Below the pieces are notes generated by a model, which was not told the DNA's origin, did no database searches, and saw nothing but the letters and a program-made list of their open reading frames with translations. Positions 24,087 to 34,208 of a DNA stretch of 64,000 bases are shown here, piece after piece. The position numbers and the translations under genes are program-made. Every line of letters begins with the position of its first letter. Positions within the stretch are counted from its first letter, which is position 1. The DNA comes from Lepisosteus oculatus (lineage: Eukaryota; Chordata; Actinopteri; Semionotiformes; Lepisosteidae): assembly GCF_040954835.1 (NCBI RefSeq), contig NC_090711.1, forward strand, positions 6,331,501 to 6,395,500. The letters run 5' to 3'.

Positions 24087-27000
24087 GTAAGTTGTTACCT
24101 ACTGTAGTTTGATTCAGGGAAAGCTCTAGTCTTCAACTTTTCCTAGATACGAATTGTCCAAATATAGAAGTAGCACTTGGCAGATAGCAAAAATAAACCA
24201 ATAAATAAGACTAAATAAATCGTGTTACGTGGAGATTTTGCTGTTGGTGGAGACATTTGTTCCGAGGAACTTATAAATGATATAAATGTAGTTACAGTAT
24301 ATACATGTACTGTATTTCTTCTCAATTTTAATACTGAAAAACAAAGCACAAGCTCCCTTTGGCCATGGATGCTGTTGGCTGATCATGAACAAAGGATCAT
24401 GGTCCTTCTTCTGATAATTAGTGCCATTTTGCATGAAACCTTAAATAATACAAAATGTATGCATATAACAGGTTTGGATTGCCATTCTCTGGTTTTAAAT
24501 TCGGAGAACATCAGAATGTAACCAAGATACAGTTGTGGTGACCCATGGGTCCTGCATTTAAAAATTGCTTGTTTCTAATTGTTCGATTGTTCTGCTTCTC
24601 TCCTCAGGTGTTCTCTCTCTATTGGGAAACTGTATCTTGCTGTTTGTTGCCTATCGCAAAAAATCTTCCCTGAAGCCAGCTGAGTTCTTCATCATCAACC
24701 TATCCATAAGTGACCTAGGAATGACAGTGACACTCTTCCCTCTGGCAATACCATCCGCTTTTGCACACAAGTAGGGCCCCAAAGTACCTCTCATTTTACA
24801 GAGCATTTGCTGGAAAAAGAAATGTGGGTATTGGATGGAATGCCTTCATTAATTCATGTGAAACATACTTGAGTATTTTAGTGATAATAATTTGTGCAAA
24901 TTTATAATTCATATAATTCATTACAGGATTTCATTGTCTTTGTCTGCCCAGAAGAAAATATGTATACTTTCTTAAACGCTTTGCAAACCAGTTCTACAAT
25001 CAGACTCCTTGCTGTTCTTTCTTAATTAAGCCTTGGAGATTAGAAGTCATTGACTAAAAAGCTATTATAGATTTGCATCTAATCACTTGAGCTGCAGGGA
25101 AGAATATTGTAGCCTGGTAAAGGCAAGAGACAATCTTGCAGGTCTTACAACTGGGGGGAAAAGATTTAACCCATTACACGATCTAAATGGATTTGTGATT
25201 ACTGCAGGGTGCTCACTGTAACTCACACTGTTCTCTTCTGTCTGTGCAGGTGGCTGTTTGACGAGATCACCTGCCTGTATTATGCTTTCTGTGGGGTTCT
25301 GTTTGGGCTATGCAGCCTCACCAACCTCACAGTTCTCTCCTCAGTCTGCTGTCTAAAAGTTTGCTACCCCACCTATGGTAGGTTTCTGAAAAAACAAATC
25401 AAAAACTGGTGAGATAGCATAAACCTTCTTTATTTCTACAGGTTCTTAAAATATCCACCACATACTCTGAAAATGGAGGTATTTGTTCCATTTGTGAATG
25501 AAAAACATGGTTCACAATGATACTTCAGCACCTTGCCCACCGTTATTAAATTGCAGACTGTAAAATAGTAAATGGTACTGTCTCTGTGACAGACTGGCTT
25601 CCATTGAGGCACAGTCCTGCTTTCCACCAGATTGTCACGGCCTGTGACAAATGAGCAATGAACTCATTTCTGAATATGGATACATGGAAACTACCATATG
25701 TATGTTCAACTAGAATGAAGAAATACTTAGGTGAAAGATATAGTTAGAATGAACCAAAATATCTTTGGTTTAGACCAAAGGTAAGACCTTTTGGCTTTAA
25801 AAGAGCACAGGCAAGGCTTCTGTTTGTTTTGAAAAAGATTGGATACCTGCAAAGATGATAGTTGGGGTAAATCTGAAAAGCCCTATTTTATACAGTACCT
25901 TAATAAATCAAAGAAAGAAATGTTTCACATTATGTTTTCAGATCTGTATTGATTTTGTAAAAGCGTATACCTTTTTACATTAAATGTCCATATGATGCTG
26001 TTTTAGTAACTGAACAGGATGAAGCACTGAAGTCTTGAAAGGGACACATAACTATGGTATTGTGAACAAGCTCACCTTCATCATCCAGGTTTTATTCACT
26101 ACTCACCTCCAGAAGCACAATAGAAAAGTGTTAGAAGATTTTAGTTGCTAGATTAGGGCTAAAATGAACTTAAATTCTTCTATTTTTTCAGAGATATTTA
26201 AGGACATAAAATCAATATTCCAAGAACAAAATGCTGTAATGAGCTTGAACATTTATGTGAAGGTGAGCAACAAATTAGACTAGATCCTGTATCAGGCACC
26301 CTTTGATTTAAACACAATAAAAAAATACATATTAAACTTAAATCATAATGCCCTTTCATAATTTTCTAAGTCATTAAAAGACAGATATTTATTTTTAAAC
26401 TACAACTATAACCAATTACCAATTACAGCACAAGTGATTGATTAATCATCTTGTCAAAGCCCCAAAACATAACCTAATGGATTAATTACAGTACTAGTAG
26501 ATTTACTATATTAAAATTCAAAGTGAAGCTATTGGAAATATTATGGAAAGATTTTATTGGTATTTATTATGTAATCATACGTGACATTACATATAATTTT
26601 TTCTAGTTCATATCGAATGTTCATAAATTCAGCTTGTATTTGTAACTCCATGTATGACTATGATTTCCCTTGTAAAAAAACACATTTTCTGTCAGTGAAA
26701 TCAATATTCTATTGACTAGTTTAAAGAACTATTTTGAACCAACGTGTCTGAAGCAAATAAAATGCATTCAGACTTTAAATGTATGCTTTTGCTGCTCAAA
26801 TGAGCACACAAACTATTAACTTGCCATGTTTATAATTCACAATATTATGAGCTTGTACTTCAGAAGCAACCCACACCTTGAGCCCAAGATAATGAAAAAT
26901 GTGTAAATATTTTAGATGTTTTAATAAAAATCGAATGTGTGCTTCCATGCTGTAATTGCTTGTGTTAATTTGATTCACACATTTATAAATTAATGAAACT

Positions 27001-30000
27001 GAGATAATTAACATTATCTTTTCAAGCTAGTGTACATATTTTTGAAGATAACACTTTACTTTAGATCAGCTTTCTTTATCTACAATTAATTAAGCATATA
27101 GAGTCAAAATTACAGTTTTTAATTTACTTAAATTGTACATTTAATGCAATTCTCCCTCAAGAAATATCAGATTGAAACAGATGAAACCTACAAAAGACCA
27201 TGAAGTGTAGTCTAGTCCTTAGTCTAGTATCTTTGAATAGAACGCATCTTAATTGGCAGAAACTAAGAACAAAACATTGTATTATGCCATTTTAAAGTAG
27301 GCATTTGTTGGTCTAATTGTTTCAGCCAGTACAGGCTAACGTTTGCAGTCCTGATTTCAGACCTCACTTTACTAGTTCAGGTCTGGGCTATGCTACTGGT
27401 CATTAACAAAAGGGATTCACAGAGCAATGGAGCATAATTTGTGATTGGGGTTACATGGGTTTGAGGTAATTTAACAGAGCAGCAGGATCTATAGTCGATA
27501 TATGGGGTTAAGACAGCAGAAGACAGCATAGAGATACTCCAGAGACCAAGAGAAAGGATTAAGTCAGGGTTTACATTCTTCACAAGAGTATTAGAGAAAT
27601 CGGCTTTATCTGTCAGCAAGCGGATTTCTCCCTTTAAAAGAGGTTAGCTCACAAGCAAGGCCGTCTAATCCAAAAGCTGGGCTAGATCAGTAAAGTCTCA
27701 TGGTGAGAGCGCCTTTACACCTATGGGTTTTGAAGTGAAACTCAAAGTTCCGTTCAAGCTAAGAAAAGTATCTCTGTATACCAACTGTTGCTGACTGATG
27801 TTTCTTTCTTCTGTCTTTAAAGAAAAGGCTTTCTTGTTCACAAGATGTCTATCTTTCCATTATTCATCACCTTCATTGGCAACCTTTTACCTCAATTAAT
27901 TAAAAAAATTGGAAATTACTAGTCTCTGATTAAAGTCTCCCTACCCAGTCACACTACCCAGTGGGCTTTCCTTTGGTCTTTTGATATTGATATAGAGAAA
28001 TTCAATCCAGAATCTGAATCTTTTGAATTCTTTTTAACAAAAACAATAACAAAGCATTGTAATGAGTAACAGTGTCCATCAGCCACCAACCAGCCTAACA
28101 CAGCGTTCAAGGACGCAATGACTAGACTGAAAAATATGAGGTTCAGATTTCAATACAGAACTGACAATAGGTTTGGCATTTAAATGAACTAATTCAGCCA
28201 ATAGTACCCCGCAGGCACATCAAAATCAAATACTAATTCCATCAGGAAGCATTTAGAAGAACCAAAATGTACTATTTACGAAGACAATTTTACTGTTTGT
28301 CTACAAATATTTATTTCCATATGTTAGCTATTTCCCTATCCCAAGGACATTTTAAAAACAATCCAGGCTTCACAGAATGCAAAACAGAGATTAAGTATTA
28401 GTGTATTTATTTATTATTGACAATATTTTTATCAACTGATGCAGGATGTATGTGGCAAATGTTGAAATGTGTGTTTATCTGCCAAGAGTGAACCCAGGCT
28501 GTGTCACTAAGAGAGAGTTCCTTCCATTTCGTGGTATAAACCATTATTTTCTTTGAAGCACCAGGTTAACAATCACTAGTAGAAACACAGCTGGCTGGGC
28601 TGTGACAATGGGTGTCTGGCAGACAACAGAATCCCTTTGATACAGGTTTTGCTTTTTGGAATCAGTCCACCTTGTAAGTGTTTATCAGTAACACCTAATC
28701 TGCACATGTGAGCACTGCTCTGAAGTGTAGCAGGCTGTCACTCTATGGCCCAAGTCACAGGGCAGACCGAACAAACACTATTTAAATGCACTTGCTATCT
28801 CTCACCAGCCATCACTCCACAACAGGAGCTCCATCCTTTCTGGTTGTATTTTCAACTCAGAGCTGAGATAGCGTTCATGGAAATTTCAGACTGATTAAGC
28901 AAATTGGGATAGGCAATGAATCAGGCAGCAATCAAATCATTTTGTGTAACAAAAACAGACTCTTTTGCAGTGCAGCCCTGGATGCATATACAGTACTGTA
29001 CTAAGTTATGAATTTTGAGCAAGAGCAGACAATATAAAACAAGATGATATATTATGGAAGGACATACAGAGCTGAGTTTAAAATCATTAATATTTTAAAA
29101 AACTCTAAAGCAGCCATTTCAAGTAACCAATTAATTGGGTTCACATTTTAATAGATTTAAAGGTTCATTTTTCATTTCTTCTAATGCTTTTCATCCAACC
29201 TGATAATGATTATTTTTCTAATAAAACATAACTATTTTGATGGGGGTGTCACACAACAGCTTAAAAAGTGGTTTTATGCATTTGCTGGCAGTAGCATATT
29301 GAATCATATTAGCTTGATTACAGCCCAACTGAGTACCACATAAAAATGTAAGGGATCCTTAAGGATGCCTTATAGTGTAAATGTGAGCATAAAACTAAAA
29401 AGAAATGTACTTGTATGCTTTTGTACATTGCTGTCAAGGAATTACCTCTTTCTTTTAAATGACCGTGAAGCTTCCCGTTAATTTTGCCCTCCATTCTCTA
29501 TCCGGTAGGTAGCAAGTTTTCTTCATCCCACGCCTGTCTCTTGGTGGTGGGGTCATGGATTTATGCCTTGATCTTTGCCATAGCACCGCTTGCCAAATGG
29601 GGAAATTATGGCCCAGAACCCTACGGAACAGCCTGCTGCATCGACTGGAAAGCACCCAACCGAGAACTGTCCGCCATGACATACATCATTTTCCTCTTCG
29701 TTTTCTGCTACGTGGTGCCCTGCACCATCATTTTCACCTCCTACACCTTCATCCTGCTCACCGTACGGGGCTCCCGGCAGGCTGTGCAGCAGCATGTGTC
29801 CCCACAGAACAAGACCAGCACTGCACACAACCTCATCATTAAGGTGAGTATGAGTGGTGTAGTGAGGCGGGTGAGGGAAGTTAAACCCTTTGGGTACATA
29901 TGAAAATACAATTTAAATCATGTTGCTAATGGTAATGATCAATGCTTAAAATCAGAGATCTACTTGAAGTCATTAACCTGGATCATTTTTGTTCTCTCTG

Positions 30001-30485
30001 GTCAGCTCTCCATCGCTGTGTGTATTGGTTTCCTGACAGCCTGGAGCCCATACGCTGTGGTGGCAATGTGGGCTGCCTTTGGCGATGCCCATGTGGTGCC
30101 GCCCATGGCCTTTGCCCTCTCTGCGATCTTTGCCAAGTCCTCCACCATCTACAACCCTGTGGTCTATCTGCTGTTCAAACCGAACTTCCGCAAATTTCTG
30201 TGTCGGGACGCCGCCCAGTGTCGTCGGCGTCTGTGTACCTGCACATGCAGCTGTGAGGAGAGGCCAGTCCAGAAGGAGGCACAACGTAACAAGGATGTTA
30301 GCAATTCTACCCGACTCTCAAACGGGCTGCCAGAGAGCCACCTGGCTTGCCGGCAGTGCCCTGATACAGGAATCCCCACAGGGCAGCTGGTGCTGCACAG
30401 GACTGCCCGAGTAATGGCAGGCTCTAGTCACAGTGAGGTGCCCATCAGCCAACTGACCTATAACCTCCAGAAAGAGATCCTCTAA
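23999..30485 (+). CDS. Neuropsin-like (OPN5-group) opsin, five coding exons
   Basis: Opsins are retinal-binding, light-sensing G protein-coupled receptors of the cell membrane. Exons 23999-24086, 24608-24770, 25250-25377, 29509-29843 and 30006-30485 all have GT-AG borders and join in frame to 397 residues. Visible features are an N-glycosylation sequon at N3; TM1 with GN (36-37); TM2 with NLSISD (60-65); C92 and C169 as the disulfide pair; Y95 at the classic 113 counterion site; E163 at the Glu181 position in a PEPYGT loop like that of OPN5; AWSPY (250-254) in TM6; the retinal Schiff-base lysine K282 in FAKSS; and NPVVY (288-292). The KPAEFFIINL and PEPYGTACCIDW segments place it with neuropsins rather than visual opsins or melanopsin. 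The tail is cysteine-rich. The E/DRY site reads V116-C117-C118. The exact subgroup (OPN5 paralogue, OPN6, 7, 8 or 9) cannot be settled here, so no symbol is given. Confidence 0.93.
24608..24770 (+). CDS. Opsin coding exon 2 (TM1-TM2)
   Basis: Acceptor CTCTCCTCAG, donor CACAA|GTAGGG. Encodes residues 30-83 and two bases of K84. It holds GN of TM1, the first cytoplasmic loop YRKKSSLKPAE, and NLSISD with the conserved TM2 aspartate D65. Reading past the donor hits a TAG at once, which supports the splice. Confidence 0.93.
25250..25377 (+). CDS. Opsin coding exon 3 (extracellular loop 1 and TM3, unusual DRY site)
   Basis: Acceptor TCTGTGCAG, donor ATG|GTAGGT. Encodes the end of K84 to one base of G127. 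It has HKW then C92 (disulfide), TM3, and at 25344-25352 codons GTC TGC TGT for V116-C117-C118 where neuropsins have D-R-Y. LKVCYPTYG follows, matching the LKICYLSYG I recall in OPN5, so the alignment across the motif is unambiguous. Confidence 0.92.
25378..29508 (+). other. Opsin intron 3 (4.1 kb)
   Basis: Much the longest intron; the others are 521, 479 and 162 bp. It is AT-rich and non-coding. A block at about 27370-27970 is somewhat richer in GC than its surroundings and may be an old repeat, but was not identified. No alternative opsin exon was recognised. Confidence 0.75.
29509..29843 (+). CDS. Opsin coding exon 4 (TM4, extracellular loop 2, TM5)
   Basis: Acceptor CTATCCGGTAG, donor AAG|GTGAGT. 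Encodes the end of G127 to K238. It contains the TM4 tryptophan W143, the loop NYGPEPYGTACCIDW with E163 (Glu181 position) and C169 (disulfide), TM5 with P197, and the third cytoplasmic loop. A nearby AG at 29511-29512 would break the phase, so 29509 was chosen. Confidence 0.93.
30006..30485 (+). CDS. Opsin coding exon 5 (TM6, TM7, C-terminal tail)
   Basis: Acceptor CTGGTCAG; phase 0. Encodes residues 239-397 and the TAA at 30483-30485. TM6 has AWSPY. TM7 has K282 (codon 30135-30137) and NPVVY, followed by KPNFRKFL, the helix-8 region. The tail has cysteines at 304, 310, 315, 317, 319 and 321, likely palmitoylation sites by analogy, and many Ser/Thr that could be arrestin/kinase sites. The exon is noticeably richer in G+C than the introns. 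Confidence 0.94.
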   Translation, partial: LSIAVCIGFLTAWSPYAVVAMWAAFGDAHVVPPMAFALSAIFAKSSTIYNPVVYLLFKPNFRKFLCRDAAQCRRRLCTCTCSCEERPVQKEAQRNKDVSNSTRLSNGLPESHLACRQCPDTGIPTGQLVLHRTARVMAGSSHSEVPISQLTYNLQKEIL

Positions 30486-31250
30486 TATGTTCTTGTAATG
30501 AGGCTGGGATGTCTTTGTTAATCTGAGGAGCCAGGCCATCACGAACCAGACAAACATATGGACATGGGTCAGTGATACTGCCAAAAATACCCAGAGCATG
30601 GGTGCCACATACCTTTGATCAGACCATTATCCCAGCGAGAAAATGTCATATATGGACTTCATGTTTTGTCTCATATGAAACCATTTGTCTTGGTAAAAGG
30701 AGCAAACAAAAGTGCAATTAATATGTCAGGAACTAGAAGAGGTTTAATTATGTTATGACATTTATGACATGTTGAACTGTAATGGTGAAAAGATAGGATC
30801 AATTAATTAAAAAAACTTTTACTGCAATGAACAGCTAAATTAAATTAAATTAATGAATTAAACTAAATATATTAGGTATCTTCTTTTTACAATTGTGAGG
30901 CTGTATATTTCAGAAGGAACATGAATCATTAGAGCTGAGTGTCAAAGGATTGAAGATTACAAAACATAGCTGTTTAACATGCAACTATGATTACCGGTTC
31001 TGGTAATCCAAATTTCCAAACAAAATCATCCTTGCTTGAAGGCAGAGCAGGAGAAATACCCTGAATTTTGTCTAAACAAATAAAACAGGAAATCCAGGCA
31101 GAGAAGAGACTGCATTCAAGACAAAAACAAATTTGTTTTTTAATCAAAATGAGTGGAACCATAAATTAATTTAGGAAATCTATGTTAAGGTCAGGACATT
31201 TTAAGCAATGTTATTATGTTCGAGTGTATTAATAAATGCACTCAATAAAG
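30486..31250 (+). terminator. Opsin 3' UTR with candidate polyadenylation signals
   Basis: After the stop the sequence is AT-rich without further coding sense. Two AATAAA hexamers lie close together at 31231-31236 and 31244-31249 and are the best candidates for the mRNA 3' end. Which is used cannot be read from sequence. Confidence 0.4.
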
Positions 31251-33045
31251 TCTGGGCTATTGCTCAATCTATTTAAAAATGCAACATTTCTTTCAACGGA
31301 AATAATTAAGTCTTTCCATCTGCTGTATGAATAGCAAGTCTATTGGCATAAGCATGCAAATAGCCCTTTAATTTATTGGGAATAAATATAATTGACCCTT
31401 AGAAACAGATTCAATTGAAGCAATTGATCGATGTGCTGAAGTCCGTTCATGATTAAGTAGCTTGATTAATTTGTTCCTATTATGATTGTATTGTAGACTT
31501 CAAGGACATACTGTACTGTATGTATTTAAGGTAAGTACTGTATGAATGAGCAGGGCTTCCAGTGACTGGGAAAGTAGGTCCAGTAATCAGACAAATACAG
31601 TACAGGGTTTTGTCCTAGACCTACAGTAAGTCACTGTACCAAGATTAATTTTTCCTTCTGTTATCTCCTAAAAGGCAAGGCAATGCACTTAAATTTGTGT
31701 AAATCAGTGTGTCTGCTAAGCAATTATCATCAATTGCACTACTGCAGAATATATTTTCTTATAGCACTTTAAATGATATATTTTACAGAGTAGAAAGTAT
31801 TAGTACTATTTTTAGTTATATTTACCTCATCTTCTTCCTAGATTTCCTTCAAATGTTGGGGATGAGAATAATTTCTCTTGCACAGTGTGCACCCACATAT
31901 CTGCTAACATTATTAAGAATCTCTGAATTAATTTCATTTCATACATTTTTCTCATTAAGTCAAATACCTCTTTTGTTACATACCTACTGTATATACCATA
32001 TATGTAAGTAAAATAACTCAGGAGTAATTTAAAGAGATACAGATTACAGAGATGCAAGCATTTACAGTAATTCTGCTTCACTTCAATGCATGCAATATAC
32101 AGTACACTAAGAAAAGAGGTTTTCAACAAGTCACACGTGACCATGACATACTGAATGCTGTCCATTTATAACATCCCACATGTCTCATTTGCCATGTCAA
32201 AAGGAATGTTGAATTAAATGAACCGTTACCTAACAATGTGTACAAATCTAAAATGTGATCCTAGATACTGTTAAATAATGTTTTCTTTAAGGTGTATAAC
32301 TCAAAGTTTGTACATGATGTACATGTAAGACTAATGTTCTAGCACTTAAAAGCAACTAAAATGATTTAAATTAAAAATTATTTAGTTATCAATTTTAAGG
32401 TATAGTTAGAAATACTTAGCTGGCAAACTACTGTACATTAATGACTATTCAGTAATAAAGACCTAATACATGCTTTTTAATGTACATCTATAATGAATAG
32501 TTAGCTTTTTTTTCTTCCAGGACCTTCAGGTTGTATGTTGTAATCCCAAACTTGTGTTTGGCTGTTTTTCACAATTCGGAGAAAACATTTTGATTTTGTT
32601 TTCTGTTCTCTTCCTTTATTGTGCATTGCCTTCTTTTTGGGATGATTTCCTTGTGTGGTTATAAAAGATATCATGAATTTGTGAAACCGATAAACTCTTT
32701 TGAAACTGTTTTTATTTGGTTTTTATTGGTTTATTTCTCATAACAGATCACAATGGTATACAGTGTTATGTGCTTTTAAAAAAGCTTTTCTGGCAGCCAC
32801 TCAAAACATGAGTAGTATATTTTTCATTTAAAACCGCTATTTTAGCAAAAACAGTGCAACAGAATTGAAGCAAATAATAGACCAATAAGTTTTATTTAAT
32901 TTCTGTTCAATGTAAGGTAATGAAAAAGGCAATTAAAGGATTTTTCATCCTTTTAGAAAAGGTAAGTTTGGTGTAACTACCCTCTTGGAGTTCTCTGAAC
33001 AAGAAACAGCAGTAATGGTTACAAACCAAGCAAATTGTATAACAT
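31251..33045. other. Non-coding, nothing assigned
   Basis: AT-rich intergenic sequence downstream of the opsin. Open frames are short and without resemblance to known proteins. Confidence 0.55.
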
Positions 33046-33490
33046 TTAGATTTTCAAAAGGCTTTTGATAAAGTTCCTCATTCAAGATTAATAATTCAAA
33101 TTCAGAGCATATACATTTAACGTGATGTGTATTTGGATTAAGAATTGTTTAATATTGAAAACAGGGGACACAAATCAGGACTGATTGCTGTAACTGGGGT
33201 GATGTAATTAGTGGAGTACCACAAGGATCAGTTCCAGGACCACTTGTCTTTCTAATTCATATTAGTGATCTAGATTCTGGTATAGTTGGTAAACTAGTTG
33301 AGGTCATGAATCAGGTGTATGGAAGGTGAATACACTATAAAAACCAAAAAGTAATGTTGACAATTTAGACAAAAGTCAAGATTGGACAAACACATGGCAG
33401 ACGAGATTTAATGTAGACAAGCATAGTGTGTTACTGTATATTCATGCAGCAAAACCAAACTTTAAATGTAATTGGGAAATACCAAGCATG
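33046..33490 (+). repeat. Decayed LINE reverse-transcriptase fragment (CR1/L2-like)
   Basis: Conceptual reading gives AFDKVPHSR near 33063-33090, then SGVPQGSVPGPLVFLIHISD near 33211-33270, the reverse-transcriptase core block of non-LTR retrotransposons. A diverged 'LDK..DWTNTWQ..FNVDK' segment follows near 33366-33422. Frameshifts and stops break it up, so it is a dead fragment. The catalytic FADD-type block is missing or unrecognisable. Probably the same LINE group as the tails at 3281, 39105, 45488 and 52438. Confidence 0.75.
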
Positions 33491-33674
33491 GGGATGTTGC
33501 TAATGAAAAACACTCAAGTGTTTATTTTGAAATATCACTTATTTCTGTAAGAAAATTGGCGACACAATAAAATCTACACTACCAAAACATCTTATTTGTA
33601 CATCGACAAATGTTTTCAGAACTCACCTCTGACTTTTGTGAGCTGGGACTCGCTGTACCCCAGGAGCTGGGTAA

Positions 33675-34208
33675 ATGGCTGCCAAACTGGTACCTTTCTT
33701 AGTTTCCTGTTCCAGATTTGCTTATAAAATATTGGAAACCGGTCATCTTCTTTGTGCTTACTCATTACTAAAGATTTTGAAAATCTTCTGCACAAACCTA
33801 AATTTGGATTTTGGCAAAGAAAAAAAACAATCCATGTTTTGCCACATGCTGAAATCATTCCTTTGTGTAGTAATATTAACATGTCTTAGCAAATCATCTT
33901 ACAAGCATTATATTAGCATTGAAATGGTATGTTTTGAGAGTCATTCTGTACTCTGTTCTAATCAGCTGGTATGTTGTGTGCAGTTTTATAAGCTTAGACT
34001 GTCTGTGCAGATTGTAATGCATTACTGTGAATCTTCTTGCCTTGGTCCTCGATGGTATGTTAATGCTAAATGTTCATTTTGTAAACATCTTTACGTCATA
34101 TTGATCAAGGTATTTCTGATTACATGCAAAGCTTACATTCTTAGCAACTCTATTTGTAAGATAATACACACATCTGATTGTTCAGGATGTAAAGTACTGT
34201 ACATATAA
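33675..34208 (+). CDS. Unassigned 177-codon open frame
   Basis: I do not recognise this. It is the longest open frame outside the opsin and the transposase. It starts at an ATG in good Kozak context (aaATGG), runs 177 codons, and has an AATAAA about 90 bases after the stop (near 34298). The translation is rich in cysteine, leucine and isoleucine with no clear domain, signal peptide or repeat, and its codon content looks like AT-rich non-coding DNA. Chance is the more likely explanation. Confidence 0.1.
   Translation: MAAKLVPFLVSCSRFAYKILETGHLLCAYSLLKILKIFCTNLNLDFGKEKKQSMFCHMLKSFLCVVILTCLSKSSYKHYISIEMVCFESHSVLCSNQLVCCVQFYKLRLSVQIVMHYCESSCLGPRWYVNAKCSFCKHLYVILIKVFLITCKAYILSNSICKIIHTSDCSGCKVLYI

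Noticed and set aside
24771..24773. TAG right after codon 83 of the opsin as a truncating stop
   Set aside because: It lies in the donor GTAGGG; splicing to 25250 restores the lysine codon and the HKW sequence expected in this family.
29553..30284. Several 90-110 codon open frames on both strands over opsin exons 4 and 5
   Set aside because: They are GC-rich shadows of the opsin coding frame.
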